From: Chlamydomonas reinhardtii
Taxonomy: Eukaryota; Chlorophyta; Chlorophyceae; Chlamydomonadales; Chlamydomonadaceae
Length of the DNA stretch: 64,000 bases
Assembly: GCF_000002595.2 (NCBI RefSeq)
Contig: NC_057006.1
Span: forward strand, 5,067,356-5,131,355
Direction: 5' to 3'
Shown: positions 12,322-23,960 of the stretch, one piece after another
Position numbering within the stretch: the first letter of the stretch is position 1
Layout: the number at the start of each line of letters is the position of its first letter
Notes under the pieces: generated by a model
Told to the model about the DNA's origin: nothing
The model's input: the letters and a program-made list of their open reading frames with translations, nothing else
Databases searched by the model: none
Position numbers and translations under genes: made by a program

Positions 12322-15107
12322 CCGCCTCGGCCGCCCGGCCCACCATGAAGCCCGTGATGTTCTAGGTGGAGGGAGGGGGCGGCGGGGGAGAGGCATGAGG
12401 ACGCATGCGGGTTGCAGCAGCATCCCCCAACTAAGAGGGTGCTCAGCGCCCGACCTGGCGTGACCAGGGCCTGTGCACAAAGGTTTGCACGCACGCAATG
12501 ACAGGTACCGGTAGCTCTGGCATGCTGTGACTCGGCAGGGCACGGCGCGCTCTGGGGCCCACCCGTCGTCCTCACTTGCAGGAAAAGCAGCGGCACGCCG
12601 CGCTGCGCGCACAGCTGCACAAAGTGTGCGCCCTTCTGTGCCGCCGCGCTGAACAGCACCCCGTTGTTGGCCACCACGCCCACTTCCTGGCCGTACACAC
12701 TGCCGAAGCCTGCATTAGGCGATCAAGTGTTCAAGGCGCGCACGTATCAGACGTGCACCTACAAACCAAACCATGACAGGTGCACGACACGTGGCATGGG
12801 TGACAGCAGCGCGGCAGCGTTCCCGCGGCTTGCATCCTTCTCAACAGCCGTACAGCACAGCCACACACAGGCATCAACTTCCTGCGTGTCACATTCCTTG
12901 TGCTTTCAAACACAGGCATCAACGCAGCTGCGGTGTCCGCGGGCACCCACCCGTGACCAGCGTGGTGCCGTAGTTGGTTTTGAACTCGTCCAGGCGGCTG
13001 CCGTCCAGCAGCCGGGCCAGCACGGCGCGCACGTCGAAGGGGCGGCGGGCGTCGGCGGGCACCACCCCGCGCAGCTCCTCAACCGGGTACACAGGTTCCT
13101 GCCAGGACGTGGCCGGGGGGCCCAATGTAGTGGGCGGCAGGGGCAGGTGCGCCACGATGTCCCGCGCGATGGCCAGCGCGTGCGCCTCGTCCTGGGCGTA
13201 GTGGTCCGTCACGCCTGTCGTGGTGCGCGGCGGCGCGGATGAGGAAGGGTCAAGGGTCCGGGTTGCGACGCGAGGTCAAACAGCGGCGTGCGTGGCTCGG
13301 CACCAGCCAACAGCTGCATCGACATGCTGCGCTACCCCGATGCAGATGGAACAGCGCCGCCCACATTGCATTGCACGGGTCGGCGCCAGTGCCAGTGCCA
13401 GTGCCAGTGCCAGTGCCAGTCAGTGCCAGTCCCAGTGCCAGTCCCAGGACGACTCCCCTCAAGATCAGTAAAAACTCCCAACGTGCTGGCATCGCCGCGC
13501 CCGCAGTTCTACCTACCCTGAGGGTCGTTGCGACAATCCATCCACCACCCACTTACCCGAGGTGCTGCAGTGCAGGTCCGCGCCGCCCAGATCCTCGGCG
13601 CTCACATCCTCGCCGGTGGCGGCCTTGACCAGCGGCGGGCCGCCTAGGAAGATGGTGCCGTTGCCGCGCACAATGACGCACTCGTCCGCCATGGCCGGCA
13701 CGTAGGCGCCGCCGGCCGTGCAGGAGCCCAGCACCACCGCGATCTGGTAGCGGGAGGGAGGGCAGTCAAGGGCGGGGGGCCCAATCAGGACACTAGGTGC
13801 TAGACACTTGCGGCAGGAGCTGCAGCGTCAGGGCCCGCTGCTCTGCCTTCCGGGACCGATTGAGAACATACGCCGCCAGGCAGTACGGCTGCGTGTGGCC
13901 AGGGCCCTGCCTCGCGCCCATACGATACCTGCGGTATGCCGGCGGCGGACATGCGGGCCTGGTTGTAGAAGATGCGGCCAAAGTGGTCCCGGTCAGGGAA
14001 CACCTCGGCCTGTCGTGGCAGGTTGGCGCCGCCGCTGTCCACCAGGTACAGGCACGGCAGCTGGCACTGCGCCGCCACCTCCTGCAGCCGCAGGTGTTTC
14101 TGCGGCGCGGCAACGAGCAGGGGTGAAAGCGACTGGTAAGGGACAAGGTCCAAGCAGGTGACATGGAAAGGGATCCACTGGGAAGAGACGACACGACGGC
14201 ACGGCGCCCTGAGGTCGTTTCAGTGCACGCGCCAACGCACCTTGACAGTGATGGGGTAGTAGGTGCCGCCCTTGACTGTGGCGTCGTTGGCCACGATAGC
14301 GACCAGGCGGCCCTGCACCTTGCCGATGCCCGTTACAATGCCGCCACCCGCCACATCGTCGTCACCTGCCGAGCCACCCGGCGGCAAGGGGTGGCAACGC
14401 TGGGGCTTTGGGCTTTGGGGTCGCTACCGAGGTTGCATCGTCTCTGCACCTGCCGCCAGACCACCTGCCCGAGAGACGCCTCGTGCGCATGTGAGTCTGC
14501 AGCGTACGGAACAATACGGGCCAGGCGAGGTACGCAGCCCGGTTCCGCTGCCGCATGCTGTGTCGCCTTAACCCAAACACCGTGCCCAAGCACCTAACCT
14601 ACAACACACCACCCCGTCCTCATGCCTCGCCCCTGCTGCCCCATACCTACCATACAGCCCCCGTCCAGCCAGCGGGCTTAGCTCCAGAAACGGCGAGCCT
14701 TCGTCCAGCAGCGCGTCAATGCGCTCCCGCGGCAGCAACTTGTTCCGTGAGCGGTGCCGCGCAATGGCCGTGGCGCCGCCGCCCGCACGCGCCACAGCGT
14801 GCAGGCCGTTCATGTGGGTCAGCAGCTGAGACATGGCGGCCGTGTTTGCGACTGCCTCGCGGTCCAGAGCCGGGGCCAGGACATTGCTGGCCGATGAGGT
14901 GGTTGCCGTGGAAACGGAGCGCCAGGACGAGGAGAAGGGGGCTGGAAAGGGCGGCAGCGAGCGCAGAAGCTGGGAGGTCGCGGCTGAGTTGTGCGAGCTC
15001 GGAGTCCCGGCGACCGAGCTAGCTGCTGAAGCTAGCGCGCCAAAGTCCTGGGTGAGCGCCGACAGCCCAGCAGCAGCGCGGAGGCACAGCGCTTGGCGAG
15101 ACAGCAT
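11499..15107 (-). CDS. MCC2: 3-Methylcrotonyl-CoA carboxylase beta (carboxyltransferase) subunit, mitochondrial
   Basis: Carboxylates 3-methylcrotonyl-CoA in mitochondrial leucine breakdown, working with the biotin-bearing alpha subunit. Nine exons: 14651-15107, 14241-14365, 13929-14099, 13557-13743, 12951-13214, 12576-12709, 12203-12361, 11948-12034, 11499-11747, giving 610 residues in one frame. Family blocks appear in order: [144 protein letters not shown], and near the C-terminus [19 protein letters not shown]. The first about 60 residues are Ala/Ser/Arg-rich, as in mitochondrial targeting peptides. The length fits eukaryotic MCC beta. It differs from propionyl-CoA carboxylase beta by motif context, though I judge this from memory. 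It shares a 496-bp divergent promoter with the epimerase-like gene. Confidence 0.93.
13385..13447. repeat. Hexanucleotide (CCAGTG)n minisatellite in an MCC-beta intron
   Basis: About ten tandem or near-tandem CCAGTG/CCAGTC units in the intron between exons 4 and 5 (13215-13556). The array is imperfect, with one unit shortened. No effect on splice sites is visible. Confidence 0.85.
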
Positions 15108-15603
15108 GGTGCCGCGACTCTCGACTTCTCCGACTCGCGCGAGAACGTTTGTCGCAGAGCCCTCCAGGCGCCAACAGGGCGCGGTCTGCAGGCGTGCCTC
15201 CCAGTAGCGGTAATACGCCTCGGCAGAGCTGCCGCTACAAGAGCCTCACGGTTGGGGTTCTCTTACGGTGCTGACGGGGCTGCGACGGGGCTACACAGCG
15301 ACAGCTTGCGTGTTTGTCTGGTGCCTGTCCCTGATTGAACTTCACTTGTCGTAGTGCCTGTAATGTGACGCTAATCAGCGCAGGCTAGACGATGGGCAGA
15401 ACATAACGCTTCATCGGGTTCCATCCGCCTGGGCCCGGTCCGTGTGTCTACTTGTGATAGTGAGCTGGATTTATGCAAGCGAAAAATCCGTGATTTACTG
15501 AACTGGTCGCGTGCAACACTTGCGCAGAGCAACACCCTTCCTTGGCTGTTCTGTTTTGATCCGCTCCTTGGTTTCACGGTCATTGTAGAACATCTAACGA
15601 AAA
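15108..15603. promoter_or_regulatory. Divergent promoter region, MCC-beta / epimerase-like gene
   Basis: 496 bp between opposing start codons. No long coding-like frame lies inside. No strong TATA box was recognised. Confidence 0.5.
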
Positions 15604-18191
15604 ATGCAGTCGCTGAGTAACGCTCACGCTCGCTCGCTGGGCTCTGCGCCGGTGCGATTGGGAGGTCGCGCCAGCCGCGCTCGCCTCATCGTCCGTGCCG
15701 CTGGCCCCGAAGGCCGCGCGCTGGTAAGTGACATCCACCCATATCACGATGCGGCGATGCAGAGTGCGGCTTCCCGTGGGGTGGGTTTGGGGTCGCCAAA
15801 CGGACCCCTCGGCCAGACGTCACTGGGGCCACCCGAGTGCCTCCCTCTCGGGTCCGCGATGTTCAGGGCTCGCCGCCTCGCAACTGCTCCTACAGTTTGT
15901 GAATGCCTCCCCCTCATTCCACCACCCCCCCTTCACTTCCTTCTGTGGCTCGAATGCGCCCAGGCTGAGGGCGACCTGATTCTGGTGGCTGGAGCCACCG
16001 GCGGCGTGGGCCAGTTGGTGACGGCCAAGCTGCTGGAGGTGAGGGAGCAACGTGCAGGACGACGAGTGACGCGGGCTGCAGATGCAAACATTTATGCTTT
16101 GTAACACGTAGGCAGGGCATTGGGACTGGGTAAAGATCCGGTATGTCCCAGGCCTCGCGCTGCCCGCATTGTGTGGTCTGCTGCCGGTCCCGTGTGCGCT
16201 CCACTGTGTGCACTGCTGCCCGTGTCCCCTCCGCCCTGGTAGAGGGGCTTCCGTGTGCGTGCTGTGGACCGCGCCCGCAAGAACCGCAGCGCCGCGGCCC
16301 AGCTGTTCCCGGGCAGCGACATCGAGGTAGGGCAGGGCGGTATGGAGGGGTGCGGTGCCAATTGCCTGTGCGGAGACTGGTATCATAAATAGCTTGAGGC
16401 GGACGAGTGCTTTGTTGATACGGTATATGTGCACATGTAGTCACATTCGTCCGCCACCGCACTGCACCGCGCCAGCACCGCATTGCATCAGGAGCTGCGC
16501 GCAGCGCAGAGAGCACTACCGTAGCTTAGCGCACGGCTTTCGTAGCGCCTTCGTCCCCATGCATGCGTAAAAGGGCCACATGTTTGTGTGACATGCTGAC
16601 GTGGCCCTGCTCCTGCAACATCCCCCTCCGCCCGCGCCAGGTGTTCCCTGCGGACCTGCGCGACCGCTCCACTATGGTTGGCATCACGCAGGGCGTGGCG
16701 GCCGTGTGCTGCTGCACCGGCACCACCGCATTCCCATCCTCCAGGTGCGGTGCGTGCCGACACCCACCAGCAACGTGCATGCAGGCCCGGCAAAACAGGA
16801 TGACTTTGTGATTTGTTGGGTTGTCCGGTGAAGGGGGCGGTGGCCGATGAAGGGAGCGGTAACTGGGGAGGTCCAGCTACCAAGTCAAGCCCGCTAAGGA
16901 CGCCTTGTTCATGATGTCGCGTGGCGCTGTGTGACAACAACGCTGCAGGTGGGAGGGCGAGAACGGCCCGCGCAACACGGACTGGGTGGGCACCAGCAAC
17001 CTGATCGACTCCACGCCCTCCACCGTCAAGCGCTTTGTGCTGGTGACCAGCGTGGGCGTGGAGCGGTACACGGAGTTCCCCTTCGCCATCCTCAACTCCT
17101 TCGGTGAGCAGCGGGGGGCGCTGACTGGCTGGCGAGCGGAGTTGCAAGGGCACCAGATGCCGGACCGACGACTGACAGCGGCAAAGACTGTGCACAGCTC
17201 TCCGGCGATGCCGCTTGCATTGCTCCCGCCGGCTGCTGCCGTTGTTGCGGTCTACTTGACCTCCACACACATGCGTGCACATGCACCCTCCATGCGGTCT
17301 CACAGGTGTGCTCAAGTACAAGCGCGACTCGGAGCGGCACCTGGAGGCGTCCGGCCTGCCCTACACCATCATCCGCCCCGGCCGCCTCACGGACGGCCCC
17401 TACACCAGCTACGACCTCAACACGCTGCTGCAGGTGGGCGCCGGTGCCTGTGCCACCCCGTGTGTTCCCCGTGTGGGCGCCGGTGCCTGTGCCACCCCGT
17501 GTGTTCCCCGTGTGGGCGCCGGTGCCTGTGCCACCCCGTGTGTTCCCCGTGTGGGCGCCGGTGCCTGTGCCACCCCGTGTGTTCCCCGTGTGGGCGCCGG
17601 TGCCTGTGGCACCCCGTGTGTTCCCCGTGTGGCGCCCGTGCTGTGGCACCCCGTGTGTGCGCGTGTGTGCCCCGTCAGCAGGTGCAACGTGTGTTGCTGC
17701 CCGCACACTGGACCAAAGGACAGCAGTTTGCGGAAGAAGAGCACGGGTTTGCTGGCAGTGTAGCGCTCCTGGGCAATGGCTGCTCTGTCTCAAGGCTGAA
17801 TGCGGCGCCGGGGTTCTACCCATACTCACAGGCAACCGCCGGCACTCGGCAGGCAGTGCAGCTGTCGGCGCGGGACGACCAGCGCGGCGAGGCTTCGCGC
17901 ATTGCGGTTGCCGGTGGGTATCTGCAGCTGCACATGCATGCACGCAGTGCGCACCTTACAATCACCTGTGGTGCAGATTGTGTCAAAAACCCCTGTCGCC
18001 TTGGCCCCGATCCCGCTCCGTGTGCCTTTGCAGAGGCTGTGGTGCAGAGCCTGCTGCTTCCCTCCACGTCCAACCACTACTACAGCGTCTGCAGCACGGA
18101 CGGCGAGGGGCCGGGCAAGGACTCTGCGGCTTGGGAGCGCCTATTCGCGCAGTGCCACTCCGCGGGCGCAGCCAGCACCGCGATGGTGTGA
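15604..18191 (+). CDS. Plastid NAD(P)-binding Rossmann / NmrA-like epimerase family protein
   Basis: Eight exons: 15604-15723, 15964-16038, 16243-16326, 16641-16744, 16949-17103, 17306-17433, 17832-17913, 18034-18191, giving 301 residues. After about 35 Arg/Ala/Ser-rich residues that look like a chloroplast transit peptide comes LILVAGATGGVGQLV, the GxxGxxG dinucleotide-binding loop. It is followed by FRVRAVDRARKN (cofactor-specificity region), DLRDRSTM, KRFVLVTSVGVERY and LPYTIIRPGRLTDGPYTSYD. This order matches the atypical short-chain dehydrogenases of plant plastids (such as Arabidopsis At5g02240-like proteins), whose substrates are mostly unknown. No specific reaction can be assigned. 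Intron 6 carries a 39-bp minisatellite that repeats the splice donor. Confidence 0.88.
17434..17628 (+). repeat. 39-bp intronic minisatellite, five copies
   Basis: Five head-to-tail 39-bp units start at 17434, 17473, 17512, 17551 and 17590; the last is slightly diverged and a ragged partial unit follows. Each unit starts with GTGGGC, the same hexamer that forms the exon 6 donor. The unit length is a multiple of three and is open in the exon's frame, encoding VGAGACATPCVPR per copy. Confidence 0.95.
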
Positions 18192-19579
18192 GGGGCAGGG
18201 CGTGGGCTGCGGACTGTGGGCTTGGGTCACAAGCGACCGGACTGACGGGACTGCGGGCATCAACCATGGGCACGACCTGGCATGAACGGAACTGTGCCTG
18301 TGAAGGGTCGCCGCAACAAGTTTTGGCTGTGATGAAATGGTGCGTTGTGTTGGGTGCAGTCCAGGCACAACCCCACCCGAAGTTTGTGCGTCAGGCTGCT
18401 GCTGGCATCAGGGCGGGCTATCAGGGGGGACAGCAGGACGTGAAGCAGTTTGCACCTGAGCGTATGCATGCTATGTTGTATCAGTTGAGTGCGGATGCAG
18501 AACGAGTGTGCGCCGGGGAGGAGAGTGCGGCCAGCGGCGGGCATGCAGCAACCCGCAGGTACAGTTGCCAGGAGAAAGCAAGCTTAAGTTTTTGCGGCAG
18601 GTGCAATTTTGGCCTGGGTGCGCCTTGAATTTTGATGGACATAACAGATCAAGGGCTTTCCAGTACAGCACATTTAGCAATGTTTAGGATACATGGCGTG
18701 TCTGGCGGCGGCGCGGAGGATTAGGGACCGGTACCGTACGCATGTGTGCGCTGAGACGTTTCGAGCAGGGCCCGTTTCATGAACACACGAAGCTTATAGA
18801 AGGGTAATGGCTGTATGGTTTCGAACTTGGACCGCATTGCATCATGCTGCATGTGGTTTGCGTCAGTGGCAGGTGGAACGACATCACTGAAGGAACGCAT
18901 AGACTCATGCCCTTGGTCGCTCCTCAACGCGTTACAGCGCCAGTGCACCAGCTGGCAGCTGCCTCGCGGCTTGCGTTGAGCCCTGCTCAGCTCAGACAAC
19001 CTCCGCTTGCTGCCCTCCGTGCGAGCGCTTTGGGAGACACATGCGCGTCGCCCATGCCCCCTTCTCGCTGCCCCCCCCATATACACACTATCATCTATAC
19101 TAGCAAGCCGACATAGGCCAGGCTGTGAAGCCATGTCGTCTGCTTCCGGCACCGGCCAGAGCACTCCCGCCGGCTCACGCCCTGCACACCGCACAGCCTT
19201 ACGCAAGTACTTGCGCGTCGGGCCCTACCCGCGTACTTGCGCTGAAATGGAATACATCTACCTAGGTCACTGTGACATGTCGGGGTCACGCCCCCTCACA
19301 GCCATGTCCCTGCCGAGGACTGCTGCGTAACGTTATCCCCGCGCCCACGGCGGTACCCCGCCTAAGAGAGTGCAAATACGCACGTTCTCTGCTGCAAAGT
19401 GGTGTTGTGCTTATGTAGTGCCGCCATCCCACCATGCCCCCGTCTCCATCGCACTCCAGGTGCCACGCGCCGCTCTTCCCACCGCTCGTGTCGCGCGCAT
19501 GTCGCTGCACACCACCGAGTCCACCACTCCACCACCGCTACCAGCCCCACCGCCGCCTCGCAATAGTGGTACGCTGCGT
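18192..19579. other. Intergenic region between convergent epimerase-like and EPSP synthase genes
   Basis: Holds both 3' UTRs. A TTACA at 18932-18936 could be the minus-strand poly(A) signal for EPSP synthase, about 640 nt past its stop. Nothing else recognisable. Confidence 0.4.
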
Positions 19580-22500
19580 CTAGTGCTGCGCCACGCTCTC
19601 GAACACCTTGAAGTAGGTGGGGAAGGTCTTCCGCGTGCAGCCGGGATCGCGGATGACCACGGGCACGCCGGCGGCCGCCACCAGCGAGAAGGCCATGGCC
19701 ATGCGGTGGTCGTCGTAGGTGTCGATGCCCACGTTGGCCTTGACGCCCTTGACACCACCTGCAGCAGGGACAGGAGCAGAAGCAGCGGGAGGAGGGGGGA
19801 GGATCACATGCCCGAGCCCAGCAAACAGGTCCCCGGGCCAGCAAACCCCAACCTCAACAGGCGCCACCACCTCATGCCCTCCTGGGCCCCCTGTGCCCGT
19901 CTGCCACCCCGTGTACCCCGTGTTACTGCGCGCTCCTGCACCCACCCGGAGGCGGCGTGACGATGCAGTAGTCGCGGCCCTCCTCCACCTCCGCGCCCAG
20001 CTTGCGCAGCTCCGTCACAATGGCCACCATGCGCTCCGTCTCCTTCACACGCCAGTTGTACACGTTGCGGATGGCGGTGGGGCTGCGGGCAAGCGGTGAG
20101 GCAGGGCGGAGCAGGGGGTTGGCGGGTGGCGCGGGGACGACGGTGGCGTCAGCAGTCACAGCGGCGACAGCGATGCGAATGGGTGTTGGAGTCAACGCTC
20201 TTGAGCTGAGAAGAGACGAATACCAAACCGCGGTGTCGCAGCAACCCCCCCGACCAGGCCGCTCCATGCCCCGCCCAACCGCCAAGAACGCCAAGCGCCA
20301 CGCACCGGTCGGCGAACAGCGCGGCCACGGCCAGTGTCATGGCGGCGTCCGGGATGTCGTTGCAGTCGTGGTCGATGCCGGTGATGGGCTTGCCGAAGGC
20401 GGAGGGGCCGGTGATGGTGATGGAGTAAGGCGACCACTCCACCTTGGCGCCCAGCAGACCCATGACCTGTGGGGGCACACGCACACGCACAGGCGTCACA
20501 CACGTCAGCGCAAAGAGTCAGCGCATACCGGCGTACGGTGCCAAGCCAACCCACTTCCCCTTCAGCCCCTCCACCACACGTCCCAGGGCCCAAGCCGCCT
20601 TTTCTGCCCCTCCCCGCCGCCGCCGGCGCTGCCGCTGCCGCCCCGAACACACATGCCACGTCCCGCCGCCTCCTCCAGTCCGCACCTCGGCGAAGCGCAC
20701 GTCTCCCTGCAGGCTGTCGCTGCCGCAGCCCTCCACGGTGACGGTGCCGCCGGTGATTGTGGCGCCCGCCAGGAAGTAGGAGGCAGAGGAGGCGTCGCCC
20801 TCCACGTACGCCTCTCCAGGGGTCTTGTACGTCTGGCCGGCGGGGATCTGTGGGGCAGGGAACGAACCGGGGGGTTACATTCATGAACACGTGAAGACGT
20901 AGCCAGGCACCGTAGTACAGCAAACGCGTTTTTACCGATGTCCGGGGGGGGGGGGCGAGAATGGTGACACAGGATTGAGGGCATGAGAGGAAGGGGCATC
21001 GGCGCAGTCATCGTCTTTCCACGCCCCAGCGCCACCGACACCACCCTGCTGGCTGCCTGAAGCACAGCCGCAGGTTCGGCCGCGCTGACCCCTTCCATCC
21101 GCTTCTTTTAGGCTACGCTGCCCCTCCGCTCCCCTCTGCCTCTACAGTCACCGTCCAGCACCCGGCCCAGGTGATATGGGTTGGGCATTGTCTGAAGCCC
21201 CGGCCCTCCTTTGACCCACATCATACGAAGAAATGCTGGTACCAACACCCCAGACCCCACCCCACCCTCATCAACATTTATTTACCGCTGCAAATCCCCA
21301 TCCCCGACATACACACACACCCCACAGGACACTCAGCCACGCCCGCACCCACCCGCAGGTGCTGCAGGCCGTTGAGCCGCTCCACCACCACCCCGAACCG
21401 CTCCATGAGCTTGACGGTCATGTCCACATACGGCTGCGACACCAGCTCGTCCTTGATGATGATCTCGATAGCGTCGCCGCCCGCGCCGCCCGGCACCGCC
21501 AGCGGCGCCGCCATGAGCAGCGCCGTCAGGTACTGGCTGGACACCTTGCCGGACAGGTACACCTGCAGTGGGATTGGGGTAGCCATTCATGGGGTGGGGT
21601 TACATCTATGATACGTTAAGTGGTAGACGGTAGGCGATCTTGGGGTGGGGTGGGGGTAGCAGTCTGTGAAACACGGGATTGAAACTACCGGTAGTGGTGT
21701 AGCGCACGGTTCCCCGGGTATATGTATCCAGGCTTGGACAGGACGGGTAGGCACTTGTACAAGTGGCCCCCAGCCTCCCACGCTGGTCCCTGCAGTAGCC
21801 TCCGACCCTCCAAAGGCTGCGGCCCTCTGCAGCTGTCCTTGAATGCCAAATGTGACTGGCTTGCAGCCGACAGCGCTGTCACTTCCCTGGACACCCCCGT
21901 GACCGCTCACGGCTAGCCATCGCCTCCCTTTGCCCTGACCGCCAGGCTGTGTTGACCTCAGCTTCCGTACAGCACTTCCGTTGATGGCCTCTGGGTCCCT
22001 TCCCCTCTGCTTGCATTCCCACGCTCTCCCCAGAACTGCTTTGACCGCGTGGCATAACGCAGGGGGTTGGCGGGCCGCTTGCCTGCCAGCGTCATTTGGA
22101 ATGGACTTGCCCGTCCACCCCTCCAGCCCCACCACTAACCCCCGCTCGCCCTCCCATAAGCCGCCCCCCCCGCGCCCCCTTTACCGCCGCCCCCTCTGCC
22201 CGACCCGGCGCCCACCTTGCCGGTGGGCAGCCCCTTGCTGTTGACCTCCACGGGCGGGCAGCCAGTGCCCATGGTGCACTTGGCGTCCACGCCCAGCTGC
22301 ACCAGCCCGTCCACCAGGTCCTCAATGGGCCGCTCGCGCATGCGGGCAACACCGTCCAGCACGAACCTGGCGGCGTAGAGGGGAGGGAAGGGTCCCGAGG
22401 AGGGTGGAGGCAACGGGTTAGGAGTAGGCAGCGTGCCCGCGCAGGTGCGGGGGCGCACGACTCAACGGAGCTGCTACGTGTGCACGTGGCATGGGGCTGG

Positions 22501-23701
22501 TGCAATCAGGGGCGTGCCAGCCCATCTGCGCAGTAGTGTCCGCGAGCAGCAGGCAGTGCCGTCCTGGCCCCGTTGCTGTCTGCCAGCCGCTGTACCGCTT
22601 GCTCCGCCTGAGAAACTCCTGACTCTGCCCCTGTCCAGCCCCTGTCCTCCAGATCAACACCCGCCTACCCTCAACGCTGCCCGCCGCTCCTGCCACCACC
22701 CTTCCACCACCTCACACCCACCACCATCCCCATGTATCGCCCCCACTCACTTGCCGCGGCCGGCCGCCACCACCGCTGCCGTGAGCGGGCGCATGGCCGT
22801 GCCGGCGTTGCCCAGGAACAGCTCGGCGCCGGCGCTGTCGAAGCGGCCGCCGCAGCCGTGCACCACCATCTCGCCCGCCTCCCAGTTCTCCTCAAGCTTG
22901 ACGTTCAGCGCCTTCAGCGCGCCCACCATGTAGCGGATGTCATCGCTGTCCTGTGTGCGCATGTGTACAAGTGTAAATAAGAGAGCAGGACTGTGCATGT
23001 GTGTGGGTGTGGGTGGGAGGGTGGATGGCGGCAGGACCGAGTAGCAGCCTGCCAGGGCGTGTCGGCGGAGGCCAGGGTCATTCACAGCACTGGGCCTGGG
23101 CCAGCTGTACCGGCGCTACCGTGCCCTCCCTTGCCGCTAGCAAGCTCTTCCCTGCATGGCCCCTAGCTTTACGTGCATCCATGTTCTCGCTCGCCCGAGT
23201 GCCGGCCTGCGTAGTTGTCTATGCTGCCCCCGTAGCGTTGCCCTAACGTCCCCTGGGCCCCACGCACCAGCAGGTTCTTCACTAGCGTGGTGCCCTCCGA
23301 AAGGGCCGCCAGCAGCAGGATGCGGTTCGACAGAGACTTCGAGCCGGGCAGTTTCACAGTGCCCGCGATCTTCTTCACGGGCTGGATGGTCAGCTCCTCC
23401 ACTGCGAAGCCATCACGATGTGCATGCGAAAGTTGTTGTGCTGGTTGCAAGCAGGTCACGTTTTGGGGGGATCCCCAATTGCCAATTTCGCCTCACCCTT
23501 CTCCTTGGTAGCTGAAGCGCGCACGACAACAGCGCGGCGACCTGCGCCCGCGGGAGCACTGCAAGCAGGCGCCGGCGCGACGCTCGAGGCGCTGACGCTC
23601 AAGGAAGACGCAGGGCGAGAGGCCAGAGGAGCAACCTGCTGGTTCTTGCTAGCAGAAGAGCGGCCCAGGCGCAGGGCCTGACGCTGGTTGAGGAGCTGCA
23701 T
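19580..23701 (-). CDS. EPSPS: 5-Enolpyruvylshikimate-3-phosphate (EPSP) synthase, plastid
   Basis: Shikimate pathway enzyme: transfers enolpyruvyl from PEP to shikimate-3-phosphate; the product feeds chorismate synthase in the plastid. Nine exons: 23497-23701, 23268-23401, 22751-22950, 22216-22366, 21353-21562, 20686-20847, 20306-20466, 19946-20082, 19580-19758, giving 512 residues. The first about 68 are a Ser/Ala/Arg-rich transit peptide. Then come [11 protein letters not shown] (about residues 85-95, shikimate-3-phosphate and PEP contacts), [10 protein letters not shown] (about 160-169, the PEP/glyphosate loop in its usual sensitive, class I form with Pro intact), [30 protein letters not shown] (catalytic Asp), [13 protein letters not shown] (catalytic Glu) and [17 protein letters not shown]. 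No key residue is missing. It is divergent from bL17, with only 259 bp between starts. Confidence 0.97.
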
Positions 23702-23960
23702 TGTTCGGTATTGAGGTAAACTGGGCAGAGAGGACTGCCACAGTGTAAGCAACGTCTCGAGTTGCTAAAGGAGCTTCCGACGCGCTCAACGGGACTCTTT
23801 AGTGATGCAGCAAGGGCATGCTCCATCGTGCCGAAACCCATTTTTGCGGGAGAGTCCTGGGCGCGTCGCTAATAATGCTGACGGACATGCAGATTGTATT
23901 TCAGGATTAGTTTCATAACCCAAAACCGAAGCCGCTGTTAAATCGAACTGCGACTCAACG
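23702..23960. promoter_or_regulatory. Divergent promoter region, EPSP synthase / bL17
   Basis: Only 259 bp lie between the two start codons, so the 5' UTRs and promoters of a plastid enzyme and an organellar ribosomal protein are packed together. No core element recognised with confidence. Confidence 0.55.

Noticed and set aside
16488-17321. Long minus-strand open frames over the epimerase-like gene
   Set aside because: They are shadows of GC-rich coding exons on the other strand; composition is Arg/His/Gln-rich without domains, and the plus strand gives a full Rossmann protein.
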